64,000 bases of DNA from Cognatishimia coralii (GTDB taxonomy: Bacteria; Pseudomonadota; Alphaproteobacteria; Rhodobacterales; Rhodobacteraceae), in the NCBI RefSeq assembly GCF_037478305.1, contig NZ_JBBGAZ010000009.1:1-64000 (forward strand), in the 5' to 3' direction. Position numbers and translations under genes: made by a program. Under the pieces are notes generated by a model. That model was not told the DNA's origin. It did not search any database and worked only from the letters and a program-made list of their open reading frames with translations. Shown piece by piece: positions 26,187-34,970 of this stretch; positions within the stretch are counted from its first letter, which is position 1, and every line of letters starts with the position of its first letter.

Positions 26187-27079
26187 TGCTCTGCCTCCCT
26201 CTGTTTCTGTTCATTGCGTTGGAAGAGGACGATTGGGATGATCAGCACCAACAAGAGGATGATCGCAACGGCGGAGGCAACAGGCCAATCGCGGTTGGAG
26301 AAAAACTCTTCCCAAAGCACTTTGCCGATCATCAGCGTCTTGGATCCGCCCAATAGCGCGGGGATCACGAATTCTCCGATCACCGGGATGAACACGAGGA
26401 AACAGCCCGCAATCACGCCGTTTTTCGATAGTGGCATGGTCACCAGCCAAAAGGCTGAAATGCGCGAGCAGCCGAGGTCTTCGGCGGCCTCAATCAGGCT
26501 TTCATCCAGCCGCTCAAGCGTTGCGTAGATCGGCAGGATCATGAAGGGCAGATAGGTATAGACGATGCCAATGTAGACCGCCGTTGAAGTGTTCAAAATC
26601 ACCAGCGGATCGCCGATGATGCCGATGCCCATCAGGAATTGGTTCAGATAGCCCTCGGTGCTGAGGATACCGACCCAGGCGTAAACGCGGATCAGAAAGC
26701 TCGTCCAAAACGGCAGGATCACCAGCATCATCAAAGTCGGCCGCCAGTCCTCGCGCGCTTTGGCCATGCCGTAGGCCATCGGGAAACCGATCAGTAGCGC
26801 CAAAAGGGTCGAGATCGCCGCGATCTTGAGACTAGAGAGATAGGCCTTCCAATAGAGGTCATCGGTCGTGAGGAACTCGAAATTCTCAAGATCCAATTCG
26901 CTGAGGAAATCCCGAAATGCCTGCCAGCCACCGGAAATGTCCAGCGTCGGCGTGTATGGCGGGATCGCCAGCGCGATGTCTGACAGCGAGATCTTGAGCA
27001 CGATCCCGAAGGGGATCAGGAACAAGGCCAAAAGCCAGAAGTACGGGATCCCGATCAGGGTGAGGCGACGCAGCTTCAT
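26183..27079 (-). CDS. potH: polyamine ABC transporter permease, PotH type
   Basis: Inner-membrane permease of 298 residues, about six membrane segments, with the EAA loop LIEAAEDLGCSRISAFW and following LPLSKNG-type sequence. The long first periplasmic loop after helix 1 is usual for PotH/PotB. It starts four bases after the ATPase gene ends and overlaps potI. The substrate is taken from the binding protein and catabolic genes around it: putrescine or spermidine. Confidence 0.9.
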   Translation of the reverse strand: MKLRRLTLIGIPYFWLLALFLIPFGIVLKISLSDIALAIPPYTPTLDISGGWQAFRDFLSELDLENFEFLTTDDLYWKAYLSSLKIAAISTLLALLIGFPMAYGMAKAREDWRPTLMMLVILPFWTSFLIRVYAWVGILSTEGYLNQFLMGIGIIGDPLVILNTSTAVYIGIVYTYLPFMILPIYATLERLDESLIEAAEDLGCSRISAFWLVTMPLSKNGVIAGCFLVFIPVIGEFVIPALLGGSKTLMIGKVLWEEFFSNRDWPVASAVAIILLLVLIIPIVLFQRNEQKQREAEQ

Positions 27080-27083
27080 GATG

Positions 27084-28220
27084 TCAGACCGCCAAAACGA
27101 TACCGGCGGTGTCCGTCCAACTCAGCCAGACCGGATCCTTCCAGGTGAAATTGCGCCGCGCGATCCGGCGCGTGTTGGCGATCTGGGCTTTGATGACCGT
27201 GCCATTGTCGAGTTGCACGTGATAGGTCGAGATATTGCCGAGATAGGCGATATCGAGCACCTTGCCTTGCAGCACATTCGTGCGATCTGTGGGCTTTTTC
27301 GAGCTGATTGCGATCTTTTCTGGACGGATCGCCATGGCCGCAGAAGCCACTTTCGAGATCGGCTGATTTGCTGAGCCGATCAAGGCAGGTTGGCCTTCTG
27401 CCCATGTCAGTGAGACGCTCTCGCCATTTGCCTCGGCTGTGCCTTCGATGATATTCACATCGCCAATGAAATCAGCCACATAGACAGAGTTCGGCGTCTC
27501 GTAGATCACGTCCGGCGTGTCGACTTGCACGAGCTTTCCGTGGTCCATCACCGCCACGCGGCTCGCCACGGTCATCGCCTCTTCTTGATCGTGGGTCACG
27601 ATCACAAAGGTGGTTCCGGTGCTCTCCTGAATGTCCATCAGCTCGAACTGCGTGTCCTGACGCAATTTGGCGTCCAACGCGCCAAGCGGTTCGTCCAGCA
27701 ACAAGAGTTTCGGTGCTTTGGCCAAAGAGCGCGCCAACGCCACACGTTGACGCTGACCGCCGGAAACCTGATGCGGCTTGCGACGCGCGAATTTTTCCAT
27801 TTTGGTGAGGCGTAGCATCTCTTCGACACGCGCTTCCATCTGGTCCTTGGGCATTTTCTCACGCCGCAGACCAAAGGCGATATTGTCCCAGATGTTCAGA
27901 TGCGGAAACAGCGCGTAGGACTGAAACATCATATTCACTTCGCGCTTGTTGGGCGGGATGGCCGCGATGTCTTGGCCTGCCAGTTCGATCACGCCAGACG
28001 TCGGTGTTTCAAAGCCCGCCAGCATGCGCATCAACGTGGTCTTACCGCAGCCAGACGGCCCTAGCAGCGCAAAGAATTCGCGGGCGTAGATGTCGAGGTT
28101 CAAGTCACTGATCGCGACGAACTCGCCAAATTTCTTGGTGACATTCTTAAAAGTAATAAGTGGCTTTTCGCTCGCGTCGTTCCACGGCGCAAATGCGTTG
28201 CCTGACGTGTCTTGGTTCAT
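27084..28220 (-). CDS. potG: polyamine ABC transporter ATP-binding protein, PotG type
   Basis: ATPase of 378 residues. Walker A is LLGPSGCGKTTLM, the signature is VSGGQRQRVALARSLA, Walker B is LLLLDEPLGALD, and the H-loop is VTHDQEEAM. The C-terminal TOBE region (about 290-375) contains MAIRPEKIAIS. I use the ATG at 28220, which follows a G-rich ribosome site; a TTG at 28232 is possible. It sits between the binding-protein gene and the two permeases, as in potFGHI. Confidence 0.93.
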   Translation of the reverse strand: MNQDTSGNAFAPWNDASEKPLITFKNVTKKFGEFVAISDLNLDIYAREFFALLGPSGCGKTTLMRMLAGFETPTSGVIELAGQDIAAIPPNKREVNMMFQSYALFPHLNIWDNIAFGLRREKMPKDQMEARVEEMLRLTKMEKFARRKPHQVSGGQRQRVALARSLAKAPKLLLLDEPLGALDAKLRQDTQFELMDIQESTGTTFVIVTHDQEEAMTVASRVAVMDHGKLVQVDTPDVIYETPNSVYVADFIGDVNIIEGTAEANGESVSLTWAEGQPALIGSANQPISKVASAAMAIRPEKIAISSKKPTDRTNVLQGKVLDIAYLGNISTYHVQLDNGTVIKAQIANTRRIARRNFTWKDPVWLSWTDTAGIVLAV

Positions 28221-28286
28221 GCCCGCCCCCAATAGGTGACGACCGCCCTACGCATGGCGCAAGGCGATCGACGTGGTCTTCAATGA

Positions 28287-29372
28287 TCAGGTGCCGGACT
28301 TGATCTTGGTCCAAAGTCGCGTCACGACACGCTGAACTTTGGCCGGATAAGGTGTGGTGATGAACAGTTTTTCCAAAGTCGCAGCATCTGGATAAACCGC
28401 TGGATACTCGAGGATTTCCTGATCGATGAACTCTTGCGCTGCAAGGTTGCCGCTTGCATACCAAACATAGTTGGTGGCCGCCGCCGCGTTTTGGGCGTTC
28501 AGGATAAAGTTGATGAACTTATGCGCCGCTTCTGGGTTTGGCGCATCGGTTGGGATCGCCATCTGGTCAAACCACATCTGAGCCCCCTGCGTGGGGATCG
28601 AATAGTCGATCTCGTGACCGTTTTCGGCCTCGGCTGCACGGAACTGCGCGAGGAAGACATCGCCGGACCAGCCGACCGCAACGCAGATATCGCCGTTCGC
28701 AAGCGCGTTGATGTATTCAGAGCTGTGGAACTTTTGAATATAGGGGCGCACGGCGTCATAGACGGCCTCTGCCTTGGCGATAACCTCTGGATCATGGCTG
28801 TCAGGATCCTCGCCGATGTAGTTCAGCGCAGCCGGGATCATCTCGGTTGGTGCATCCAGGAAATGCACGCCACATTCGGCGAGCTTCTCCATATTGGCCG
28901 GGTCAAACACCAGATCCCAGCTATCAAGCGGGGCGTCTTCGCCCAGAACCTCGGTGACCTTGCCGATATTATAGCCGATGCCCGTTGTGCCCCACATGTA
29001 GTTCACAGAATAGGCACCACTTGGGTCATATTGATCGGTGCGCTCTTGAATGACGTTCCAGAGGTTGCCGTGGTTGGGCAATTGGCCCACGTCCAACTTC
29101 TGGAAGGCCCCCGCCGCGATCTGGCGTTGCAGGAAGGTCGCCGACGGCACCACCACGTCATAGCCAGAGCCACCCGCCAAAAGCTTGGTTTCCAAAACTT
29201 CGTTGCTGTCAAAGACGTCATAGATCAGCTTGATGCCGGTCTCAGTCTCGAACTTCTCAAGCAGACTTTCGTCGATATAGTCGGACCAGTTGTAGACGCG
29301 TACTTCCTCAGCGGACAGCGAAGATGCAGCACAAAGCGCAGCCGCTGACACAAGGGTCAGGTGTTTCTTCAT
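28287..29372 (-). CDS. potF: polyamine-binding periplasmic protein, PotF type
   Basis: A 361-residue solute-binding protein. It has a signal peptide of about 20 residues (MKKHLTLVSAAALCAASSLSA), then EEVRVYNWSDYIDESLLEKF, the hallmark opening of PotF/PotD proteins (YNWSDYI). Further blocks are YSVNYMWGTTGIGYN and VAVGWSGDVFLAQ, with Trp and Asp residues that line the polyamine pocket in the family. It is the first gene of the minus-strand polyamine unit. A 12-bp palindrome, TTTTGATCAAAA, lies 43 bases upstream. Confidence 0.93.
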   Translation of the reverse strand: MKKHLTLVSAAALCAASSLSAEEVRVYNWSDYIDESLLEKFETETGIKLIYDVFDSNEVLETKLLAGGSGYDVVVPSATFLQRQIAAGAFQKLDVGQLPNHGNLWNVIQERTDQYDPSGAYSVNYMWGTTGIGYNIGKVTEVLGEDAPLDSWDLVFDPANMEKLAECGVHFLDAPTEMIPAALNYIGEDPDSHDPEVIAKAEAVYDAVRPYIQKFHSSEYINALANGDICVAVGWSGDVFLAQFRAAEAENGHEIDYSIPTQGAQMWFDQMAIPTDAPNPEAAHKFINFILNAQNAAAATNYVWYASGNLAAQEFIDQEILEYPAVYPDAATLEKLFITTPYPAKVQRVVTRLWTKIKSGT

Positions 29373-29414
29373 TTTGGTAGCTCCCGGTTGTCAGTTTTAT
29401 TTTGATTGGTGTAA

Positions 29415-29426
29415 TTTTGATCAAAA
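29415..29426. promoter_or_regulatory. palindromic operator, copy 1 (potF / gntR control region)
   Basis: TTTTGATCAAAA, a perfect 12-bp palindrome in the region between divergent potF and the GntR gene. The core TTTGATCAAA is repeated at 30212-30221 before the second glutamine-synthetase-like gene. Short perfect palindromes of this size fit GntR dimers. The proposed binder is the GntR protein encoded next to it. Confidence 0.6.
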
Positions 29427-29458
29427 GATACGATTCGGCGCAAGCGTTTCGACATTCT

Positions 29459-29484
29459 CGCCCCGGATCGCCCCGGATCGCCCC
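29459..29484. repeat. short tandem repeat before gntR
   Basis: The 10-base unit CGCCCCGGAT occurs twice in direct succession and is followed by a partial third copy (CGCCCC). It lies between the palindrome at 29415-29426 and the gntR start at 29522. Confidence 0.7.
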
Positions 29485-29521
29485 GACAACGGGCGCAAAT
29501 GTCGCCCAAAGGATAAGCAAA

Positions 29522-30172
29522 TTGAACGCCGAACCAAAGAAAATCACCGAACATGAGGTAATCTATCGCCGCATCAGCGACGCGATCTTGTTTGGCGAAT
29601 TGGTACCAGGTCAGGCCGTCACTCTGCATGGTTTGGCAGAGATGATCGGCAGCGGCGTTATGCCCGTGCGCGACACCGTGCGGCGCCTGACATCTGCGGG
29701 CGCTCTGCGCCGGTTGGGAAATCGGCGGATCGAAGTGCCGCGACTGAACGACGCCGAGGTAGAAGAACTAAGCTTTGCGCGCTGCGCGATTGAGCCGAAG
29801 CTCGTTGAAATGGCGGTGAAAAACAACGCCAAAACCTTATCAAAGTCTTTAAAAGATATAGATCTGGAACTGGATCAGGCCATCGCGAGCGGACAGATCG
29901 AGGGCTATCTTCTCCACAATTTCCGGTTTCACTTTCATCTGTATCAACACGCGAATGCCAGTATCCTGCTCAGCATGGCCGAGGCTCTGTGGCTGAGAAC
30001 TGGCCCGTCTCTGAGAGTCGTCTGTGGAAGATATGGCACCGCGAATCTGCCAGATATGCACGATGAAACTATCTCGGCCATCCGCGACGGAGACGCTGGG
30101 CGCGCCGCTCAGGCGATCCGCACAGATATTTTGCAGGGAATGGGGCAGATTAAGAAATCTTTGCGGGAATGA
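29522..30172 (+). CDS. GntR family transcriptional regulator (FCD-type)
   Basis: A 216-residue regulator. The N-terminal winged HTH (about 10-75) includes EVIYRRISDAILFGELVPG and VMPVRDTVRRLTSAGALRRLGNRRIEV. The C-terminal helical domain with the NFRFHFHLYQHANA segment fits the FCD ligand-binding type, with His residues that often hold a metal. The start is a TTG at 29522 with AGGA eight bases upstream; the frame stays open to 29402. It lies between the two arms of the polyamine locus. Palindromes before both arms suggest it represses uptake and catabolism until a polyamine or intermediate binds. Confidence 0.82.
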   Translation: MNAEPKKITEHEVIYRRISDAILFGELVPGQAVTLHGLAEMIGSGVMPVRDTVRRLTSAGALRRLGNRRIEVPRLNDAEVEELSFARCAIEPKLVEMAVKNNAKTLSKSLKDIDLELDQAIASGQIEGYLLHNFRFHFHLYQHANASILLSMAEALWLRTGPSLRVVCGRYGTANLPDMHDETISAIRDGDAGRAAQAIRTDILQGMGQIKKSLRE

Positions 30173-30185
30173 TTGCCCGCGCGGA

Positions 30186-30221
30186 TTGACGCAAAATCAA
30201 TTCCTTCATAATTTGATCAAA
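30186..30221 (+). promoter_or_regulatory. promoter and palindromic operator, copy 2
   Basis: TTGACG (30186-30191) with CATAAT (15-base gap) or TAATTT (17-base gap) forms a likely promoter. TTTGATCAAA (30212-30221) overlaps the downstream edge of the -10 box. The palindrome core equals that at 29415-29426. Confidence 0.55.
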
Positions 30222-30252
30222 ATATTCGAAACACAAGATCCACAGGTGACTC

Positions 30253-31635
30253 GTGTCGTTAGAAAATGAAAAGTCTTGGCTCGGGGATTTGCCCAAGGCC
30301 TTTGGCACCTATCTGGGCGGGCGACGTCTGGACGAGGTGGAATGTATTGTGCCGGACCTCGCAGGCATGTCACGCGGCAAAACCATGCCCGCGCACAAAT
30401 TCGATCCCGTTCAAGCGCTCTTTTTGCCGGTTTCGTTGTTCTATCAAACCATTTCCGGTGAATGGGTCGATATGGAGATCCAGAACCAATGGCTTGAAAG
30501 CGATATCGTCCTGCGCCCCGATCTGTCGACCGCTTGCGCTGTGCCTTGGGCGGATGATGCCTCGGTTCAGATCATCCATGATCTTGAAACCCGTGATGGC
30601 GAGCCTTTGGGCATTGCGCCTCGCAACGTGCTGAAACGCGTTCTGTCGTTCTATAAGGAAAAAGGCTGGCAACCCATCGTCGCGCCGGAACTCGAGTTCT
30701 ATCTGACCAAGCCCAACGACGACCCCAACGCTGAAATCGAACCGCCAATTGGTCGCACCGGTCGGCGCGGCTCGAGCCGTCAGGCCTATTCCATGGTCGC
30801 TGTGGACGAATTCGGCGAGGTGATCGACACAATCTATGATTTTGCCGAAGCCCAAGGGCTGACGATTGACTCTGTCATCCAGGAAAGCGGCGCGGGGCAG
30901 ATCGAGATTAACCTCAACCACGGTGATCCCCTGCAACTGGCTGATGAGGTGTTTTACTTCAAACGCAGCATCCGCGAGGCGGCGCTTAAGAACGGCGTTT
31001 TTGCGACCTTTATGGCGAAACCGATCCGCGATGAGCCGGGCTCGGCCATGCATTTGCATCAATCCGTGGTCGATATCAAAACCGGCCAGAACATCTTCTC
31101 TGATGGCACCGGCGCGCCTACGCAGGCCTTTCACGATTTTATCGGCGGCAGCCAGAAGTACCTTATGGAGGCCGTGCCCTTCTTGGCGCCTTACGTGAAC
31201 TCCTATCGTCGCATTTCCATCGAAGGCTATGCGGCCCCGGCCAATCTGGAATGGGCCAGCGACAATCGCACCACCGGCCTGCGTATCCCAATTTCTGGCC
31301 CCGAGGCGCGTCGCGTCGAAAACCGCGTCATCGGCTCGGACACCAACCCATATCTGTCGATCGCAGCTTCCTTGGCCGCGGGTTATCTGGGCATGGTGAA
31401 GGGCGAAAAAGCGCGCCCCGAAGTCACGACCAATGCCTACGGACATCCGGGATCCGACCAGCTTCCGTTCTCGCTGCGCGCAGCAATGGAAAGAATGGAA
31501 GAGGCCGAGTCGATGCCAGATATGCTTGGTAAAGAATTTTGGCAGCTCTTCTCTGATATCAAAAATGCAGAGCTCGAAGAGCACCAACGCGAAATCAGCC
31601 CATGGGAACGTCAGCATCTGCTGCTCAATGTGTAA
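30253..31635 (+). CDS. puuA: glutamine synthetase family protein (gamma-glutamylputrescine synthetase)
   Basis: A 460-residue glutamine-synthetase-fold ligase that should couple glutamate to putrescine using ATP. Motifs are VAPELEFYL, IQESGAGQIEINLNHGDPL, FMAKPIRDEPGSAMHLHQSV and RVENRVIGSDTNPYLSIAASL. It starts with GTG after an AGGTGA ribosome site. It is the first gene of a plus-strand unit with an aminotransferase and a PuuB-like oxidase. It differs clearly from the homologue at 24027-25373. Of the two, this one has the stronger context for PuuA. Confidence 0.9.
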   Translation: MSLENEKSWLGDLPKAFGTYLGGRRLDEVECIVPDLAGMSRGKTMPAHKFDPVQALFLPVSLFYQTISGEWVDMEIQNQWLESDIVLRPDLSTACAVPWADDASVQIIHDLETRDGEPLGIAPRNVLKRVLSFYKEKGWQPIVAPELEFYLTKPNDDPNAEIEPPIGRTGRRGSSRQAYSMVAVDEFGEVIDTIYDFAEAQGLTIDSVIQESGAGQIEINLNHGDPLQLADEVFYFKRSIREAALKNGVFATFMAKPIRDEPGSAMHLHQSVVDIKTGQNIFSDGTGAPTQAFHDFIGGSQKYLMEAVPFLAPYVNSYRRISIEGYAAPANLEWASDNRTTGLRIPISGPEARRVENRVIGSDTNPYLSIAASLAAGYLGMVKGEKARPEVTTNAYGHPGSDQLPFSLRAAMERMEEAESMPDMLGKEFWQLFSDIKNAELEEHQREISPWERQHLLLNV

Positions 31636-31646
31636 AGGTCAATGAA

Positions 31647-33041
31647 ATGAATATGATCACCAACCATTTGCCGACGGCGGAACTTCAGGCGCTGGATGCG
31701 GCGCACCATATGCATCCCTTCACGGACTCAAATGCGCTGGCCGCGAAAGGCGCGCGCGTTATTACAGGTGCCAAAGGCGTGCATCTGCGCGACAGCGACG
31801 GTCAAGAGATCATGGACTGTATGGCCGGTCTGTGGTGCGTCAATATCGGCTATGGGCGGGACTCTATCGCCGAGGTCGCACGGCGTCAGCTTTTGGAACT
31901 TCCGTATTACAACACTTTCTTTCAGACGACTCATGTGCCCGCGATTGCCTTGGCTGAAAAGGTCACGTCGCTCGCGCCGGACCACATGAACCATGTGTTT
32001 TTCGCGGCCGGAGGCTCAGACGCCAATGACACAAACATTCGTCTGGTGCGCCACTATTGGGCACTGAAGGGCAAGCCTGAAAAGCAGGTCATCATCAGCC
32101 GCAAAAACGCCTATCACGGCTCAACCGTTGGCGCGGCGTCTCTGGGTGGCATGCAGGCGATGCACGGGCAAGGCACTTTGCCGATCCCAGGGGTCGTGCA
32201 CATCAACCAGCCGCATTGGTATCTTGAGGGCGGCGACATGACGCCCGAGGAATTCGGCCTGCAACGCGCGCGCGAACTCGAAAAAAAGATCGCGGAACTC
32301 GGCGAAGACAATGTCGCCGCCTTCATCGCGGAACCGATTCAAGGGGCCGGTGGCGTGATCATCCCGCCGTCGACCTATTGGCCAGAGATCCAGCGGATCT
32401 GTGACGCCCATGAGATCCTTTTGATCGCAGACGAAGTCATCTGTGGTTTTGGGCGCACCGGAAATATGTGGGGCTCTGACACGTTCTCCATTCGCCCCGA
32501 TATCATGACCATCGCCAAGGGTCTGTCCTCTGGCTATGCGCCGATTGGCGGCTCGATCCTGTCTGATGAAGTTTTCGACGTCATGGCGACTGACGAGTTC
32601 TACCACGGCTACACCTACTCAGGGCATCCGATGTCCTGCGCCGTCGCCTTGGAAAACCTGCGGATCCTTGAAGAGGAAAACCTGATTGGCAACGTGCGCG
32701 ATGTGACAGCCCCCTATCTCGCAGAGAAATGGGCCGGCCTAGGCGAGCATCCTTTGGTGGGCGAAGCGCGCATTTGCGGTTTGGTCGGCGCGCTGCAACT
32801 GACACCGGACAAAGCATCCCGCGCAGCCTTTGCGGAGGGCCCCGGCAATGTGGGCGTGATTGCACGTGACCTCTGTTTTGAAGACAACTTCATCATGCGC
32901 CATGTGGGTGATCAACTGATCATTTCACCGCCCCTGATTTTCAGCAAAGAGAATATCGACACTCTTGCTGAGAAGGCTTGGAAAGTGCTGGACAAAACCA
33001 TGGCCAGTGCGACTGAAAAAGGCCTTATGAAAGCGGCATAG
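31647..33041 (+). CDS. spuC: class III aminotransferase (putrescine-pyruvate type)
   Basis: PLP-dependent aminotransferase of 464 residues. It has the class III motifs FFAAGGSDANDTNIRLVRHY, SRKNAYHGSTVGAASLGG, LIADEVICGFGRTG and IAKGLSSGYAPIGG with the Schiff-base Lys. SpuC-like enzymes move the amino group of putrescine or similar amines to pyruvate. The ATG at 31647 is chosen because AAGG lies eight bases before it; the frame extends into the end of the upstream gene. The next gene starts directly after the stop codon. Confidence 0.88.
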   Translation: MNMITNHLPTAELQALDAAHHMHPFTDSNALAAKGARVITGAKGVHLRDSDGQEIMDCMAGLWCVNIGYGRDSIAEVARRQLLELPYYNTFFQTTHVPAIALAEKVTSLAPDHMNHVFFAAGGSDANDTNIRLVRHYWALKGKPEKQVIISRKNAYHGSTVGAASLGGMQAMHGQGTLPIPGVVHINQPHWYLEGGDMTPEEFGLQRARELEKKIAELGEDNVAAFIAEPIQGAGGVIIPPSTYWPEIQRICDAHEILLIADEVICGFGRTGNMWGSDTFSIRPDIMTIAKGLSSGYAPIGGSILSDEVFDVMATDEFYHGYTYSGHPMSCAVALENLRILEEENLIGNVRDVTAPYLAEKWAGLGEHPLVGEARICGLVGALQLTPDKASRAAFAEGPGNVGVIARDLCFEDNFIMRHVGDQLIISPPLIFSKENIDTLAEKAWKVLDKTMASATEKGLMKAA

Positions 33042-34352
33042 ATGCAACGGCTGGACCTGCTGACAGCCAACGATGGGATTGGGGAATACCCCCAATCCTA
33101 CTATGCGGCCGTCAATCCAAAACTGGATCCATTCCCCAAAGCCTCGGGCGAAATCTCTTGTGATGTCTGCGTCGTGGGCGGAGGCTTTACCGGTCTCTCC
33201 TCAGCGATCCATCTGGCCGAGAAAGGCTATGACGTGGTCTTGCTCGAGGCCCAGCGCGTCGGCTTTGGCGCGTCGGGGCGCAATGGGGGACAAGTCGGCT
33301 CGGGTCAAAGGCAGGATCAGGATTTTCTGGAAGAGCGACTGGGCAAGGACGCGGCACGCACCCTCTGGAACATGGCCGTTGATGCTGTTCAAATGGTACG
33401 CAGCTTTTGCGCCGAGGAGATCATCGATTGTCCGTTCCACGAAGGCGTCATCCACGCCGCACATCGCAAACGCTTTGTGGCCGAGGATCATCGCTACGCA
33501 GAAAAACTGCGCCGCGACTATGATTATGACCTGATCGACGATCTGTCACAGGCCGAGATCCGCGACCAGCTGGCCAGCCCTTTGTATTTTGGTGGCACCC
33601 TTGATCTTGGTAGTGGGCACATCGATCCCCTACGCTATGCTCTGGGTTTGGCGCGCAAGGCGGCCTCACTAGGTGTTAGGATATTTGAAGAAAGCCGTGT
33701 GCAGTCTTTGGAGACATCCGGGCCTAATGTGATCATGACCGAAGACGCAACAATCGCGGCGAAATTCCTTGTCTTGGCCTGCAACGGCTACCTTGGAAAT
33801 TTGCGCAAAGACGTGGCCGCAAGGGTCATGCCGATCAACAATTTCATTATCGCGACAGAGCCCCTTGGACCGGAACGCCAAGAAGACTTGATCCGCAACA
33901 ATAGAGCCGTCGCGGACAGTAAATTCGTCATCAACTACTTCCGGTTTTCTGATGACCATCGTCTGCTTTTTGGCGGCACTGAAAGCTATGGCTACCGCTT
34001 CCCAAAGGACATCGCGGGATCCGTGCGCAAGCCGATGGAGCAGGTCTTTCCCCAGCTTTCTGGAACGCGCATCGACTATGCCTGGGGTGGAACGTTGGGG
34101 ATCACCCTAAACAGAATGCCGCATTTCGCGCGGCTTTCAGATACGGCGATTTCGCTCTCGGGCTTCTCAGGTCACGGGGTCGCCATGGCCACAATGAGCG
34201 GGAAAATCGCGGCCGATACGATCTCAGGGCAAGCCGAGAAATTTGACGCGATTTCGATGCTGCCCAGCACACCGTTCCCTGGGGGTGCGATGTTCCGCTG
34301 GCCGCTTTTGGTCATGGCGATGGTGTATTATTCGCTGCGAGATAGACTTTGA
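33042..34352 (+). CDS. puuB: gamma-glutamylputrescine oxidase (FAD)
   Basis: A 436-residue DAO-family FAD oxidase. The N-terminal domain reads CVVGGGFTGLSSAIHLAEKG and continues VVLLEAQRVGFGASGRNGGQ, with GTLGITLNRMPHF and SGFSGHGVAMATMSG in the C-terminal half. It oxidises gamma-glutamylputrescine to the aldehyde with release of ammonia and peroxide. The start codon directly follows the aminotransferase stop. The PuuC aldehyde dehydrogenase that would complete the route is not in the window. Confidence 0.9.
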   Translation: MQRLDLLTANDGIGEYPQSYYAAVNPKLDPFPKASGEISCDVCVVGGGFTGLSSAIHLAEKGYDVVLLEAQRVGFGASGRNGGQVGSGQRQDQDFLEERLGKDAARTLWNMAVDAVQMVRSFCAEEIIDCPFHEGVIHAAHRKRFVAEDHRYAEKLRRDYDYDLIDDLSQAEIRDQLASPLYFGGTLDLGSGHIDPLRYALGLARKAASLGVRIFEESRVQSLETSGPNVIMTEDATIAAKFLVLACNGYLGNLRKDVAARVMPINNFIIATEPLGPERQEDLIRNNRAVADSKFVINYFRFSDDHRLLFGGTESYGYRFPKDIAGSVRKPMEQVFPQLSGTRIDYAWGGTLGITLNRMPHFARLSDTAISLSGFSGHGVAMATMSGKIAADTISGQAEKFDAISMLPSTPFPGGAMFRWPLLVMAMVYYSLRDRL

Positions 34353-34379
34353 TCACGCCAGATCTTGGGCATTTAAGTC

Positions 34380-34970
34380 TCAATCACGTCCGACATGTGC
34401 ATCGACCAATCTCTGGACGCGTGGTGCGAAATGCCGAAAATCCGGCGTTTCCATGCCAGCCACTTTGCCAGCTTCGTCTAGATAGCGGACCGCAATAATT
34501 TCCTTGAGGTTGGGGTTCTTTTCGAACTCGGCCACCTCCTTGTCGCTCATCGGACCGCCTTGCAGGTTCAATGAATGCACCGAGGCTTCGGAAAGGCGTT
34601 CAAAATAAGACGGCTTGGTCGCACAAAGGTACCTTTTCGCCGCCACGTGATAGCGGCAGCAATCAGTCACGACCGAGGGGAAGAACCTTTCGAGAATCTC
34701 GGCCCCTGCGTCTTCGTGGTGCCGGTCTTCGGTATCCTCCATCGTGAAACTCCCGAACTCGGAGGTGAAATGGCCGATATCGTGCAAGAGCGCCCCCACG
34801 ATGATTTCGTCCGGCTGGCCATTCTGTTCCGCAATGGTCGCCCCTTGCAGCATATGCTCGCCCATCGTGACCTCTTCGCCGAGGTATTCCTCAGACCCAC
34901 GGCGCTCAAAAATCGACGCAAGAAACTCGACGATGTTGTCAGCGGTCAAATCTTGTCTTGGTGTGGTCAT
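34380..34970 (-). CDS. tmpB: HD-domain phosphonate oxygenase, TmpB/PhnZ family
   Basis: A 196-residue mixed-valent di-iron oxygenase of the PhnZ/TmpB type, cleaving the C-P bond of a 1-hydroxy-2-aminoethylphosphonate. Visible residues: the gating pair Tyr29-x-x-Glu32 in EEYLGEE, His39, the HD pair His63-Asp64 in ALLHDIGHF, His84/His85 in DRHHED and a later His in CCRYHVAAKRYL. The start overlaps the stop of the upstream oxygenase gene by four bases (ATGA). With a TmpA-like partner, the expected substrate is (R)-1-hydroxy-2-(trimethylammonio)ethylphosphonate, giving glycine betaine and phosphate. PhnZ with simple aminoethylphosphonate is the alternative. Confidence 0.85.
   Translation of the reverse strand: MTTPRQDLTADNIVEFLASIFERRGSEEYLGEEVTMGEHMLQGATIAEQNGQPDEIIVGALLHDIGHFTSEFGSFTMEDTEDRHHEDAGAEILERFFPSVVTDCCRYHVAAKRYLCATKPSYFERLSEASVHSLNLQGGPMSDKEVAEFEKNPNLKEIIAVRYLDEAGKVAGMETPDFRHFAPRVQRLVDAHVGRD

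Noticed and set aside
30370..31617. A 415-codon open frame on the minus strand
   Set aside because: Antisense to the puuA gene; shadow composition.
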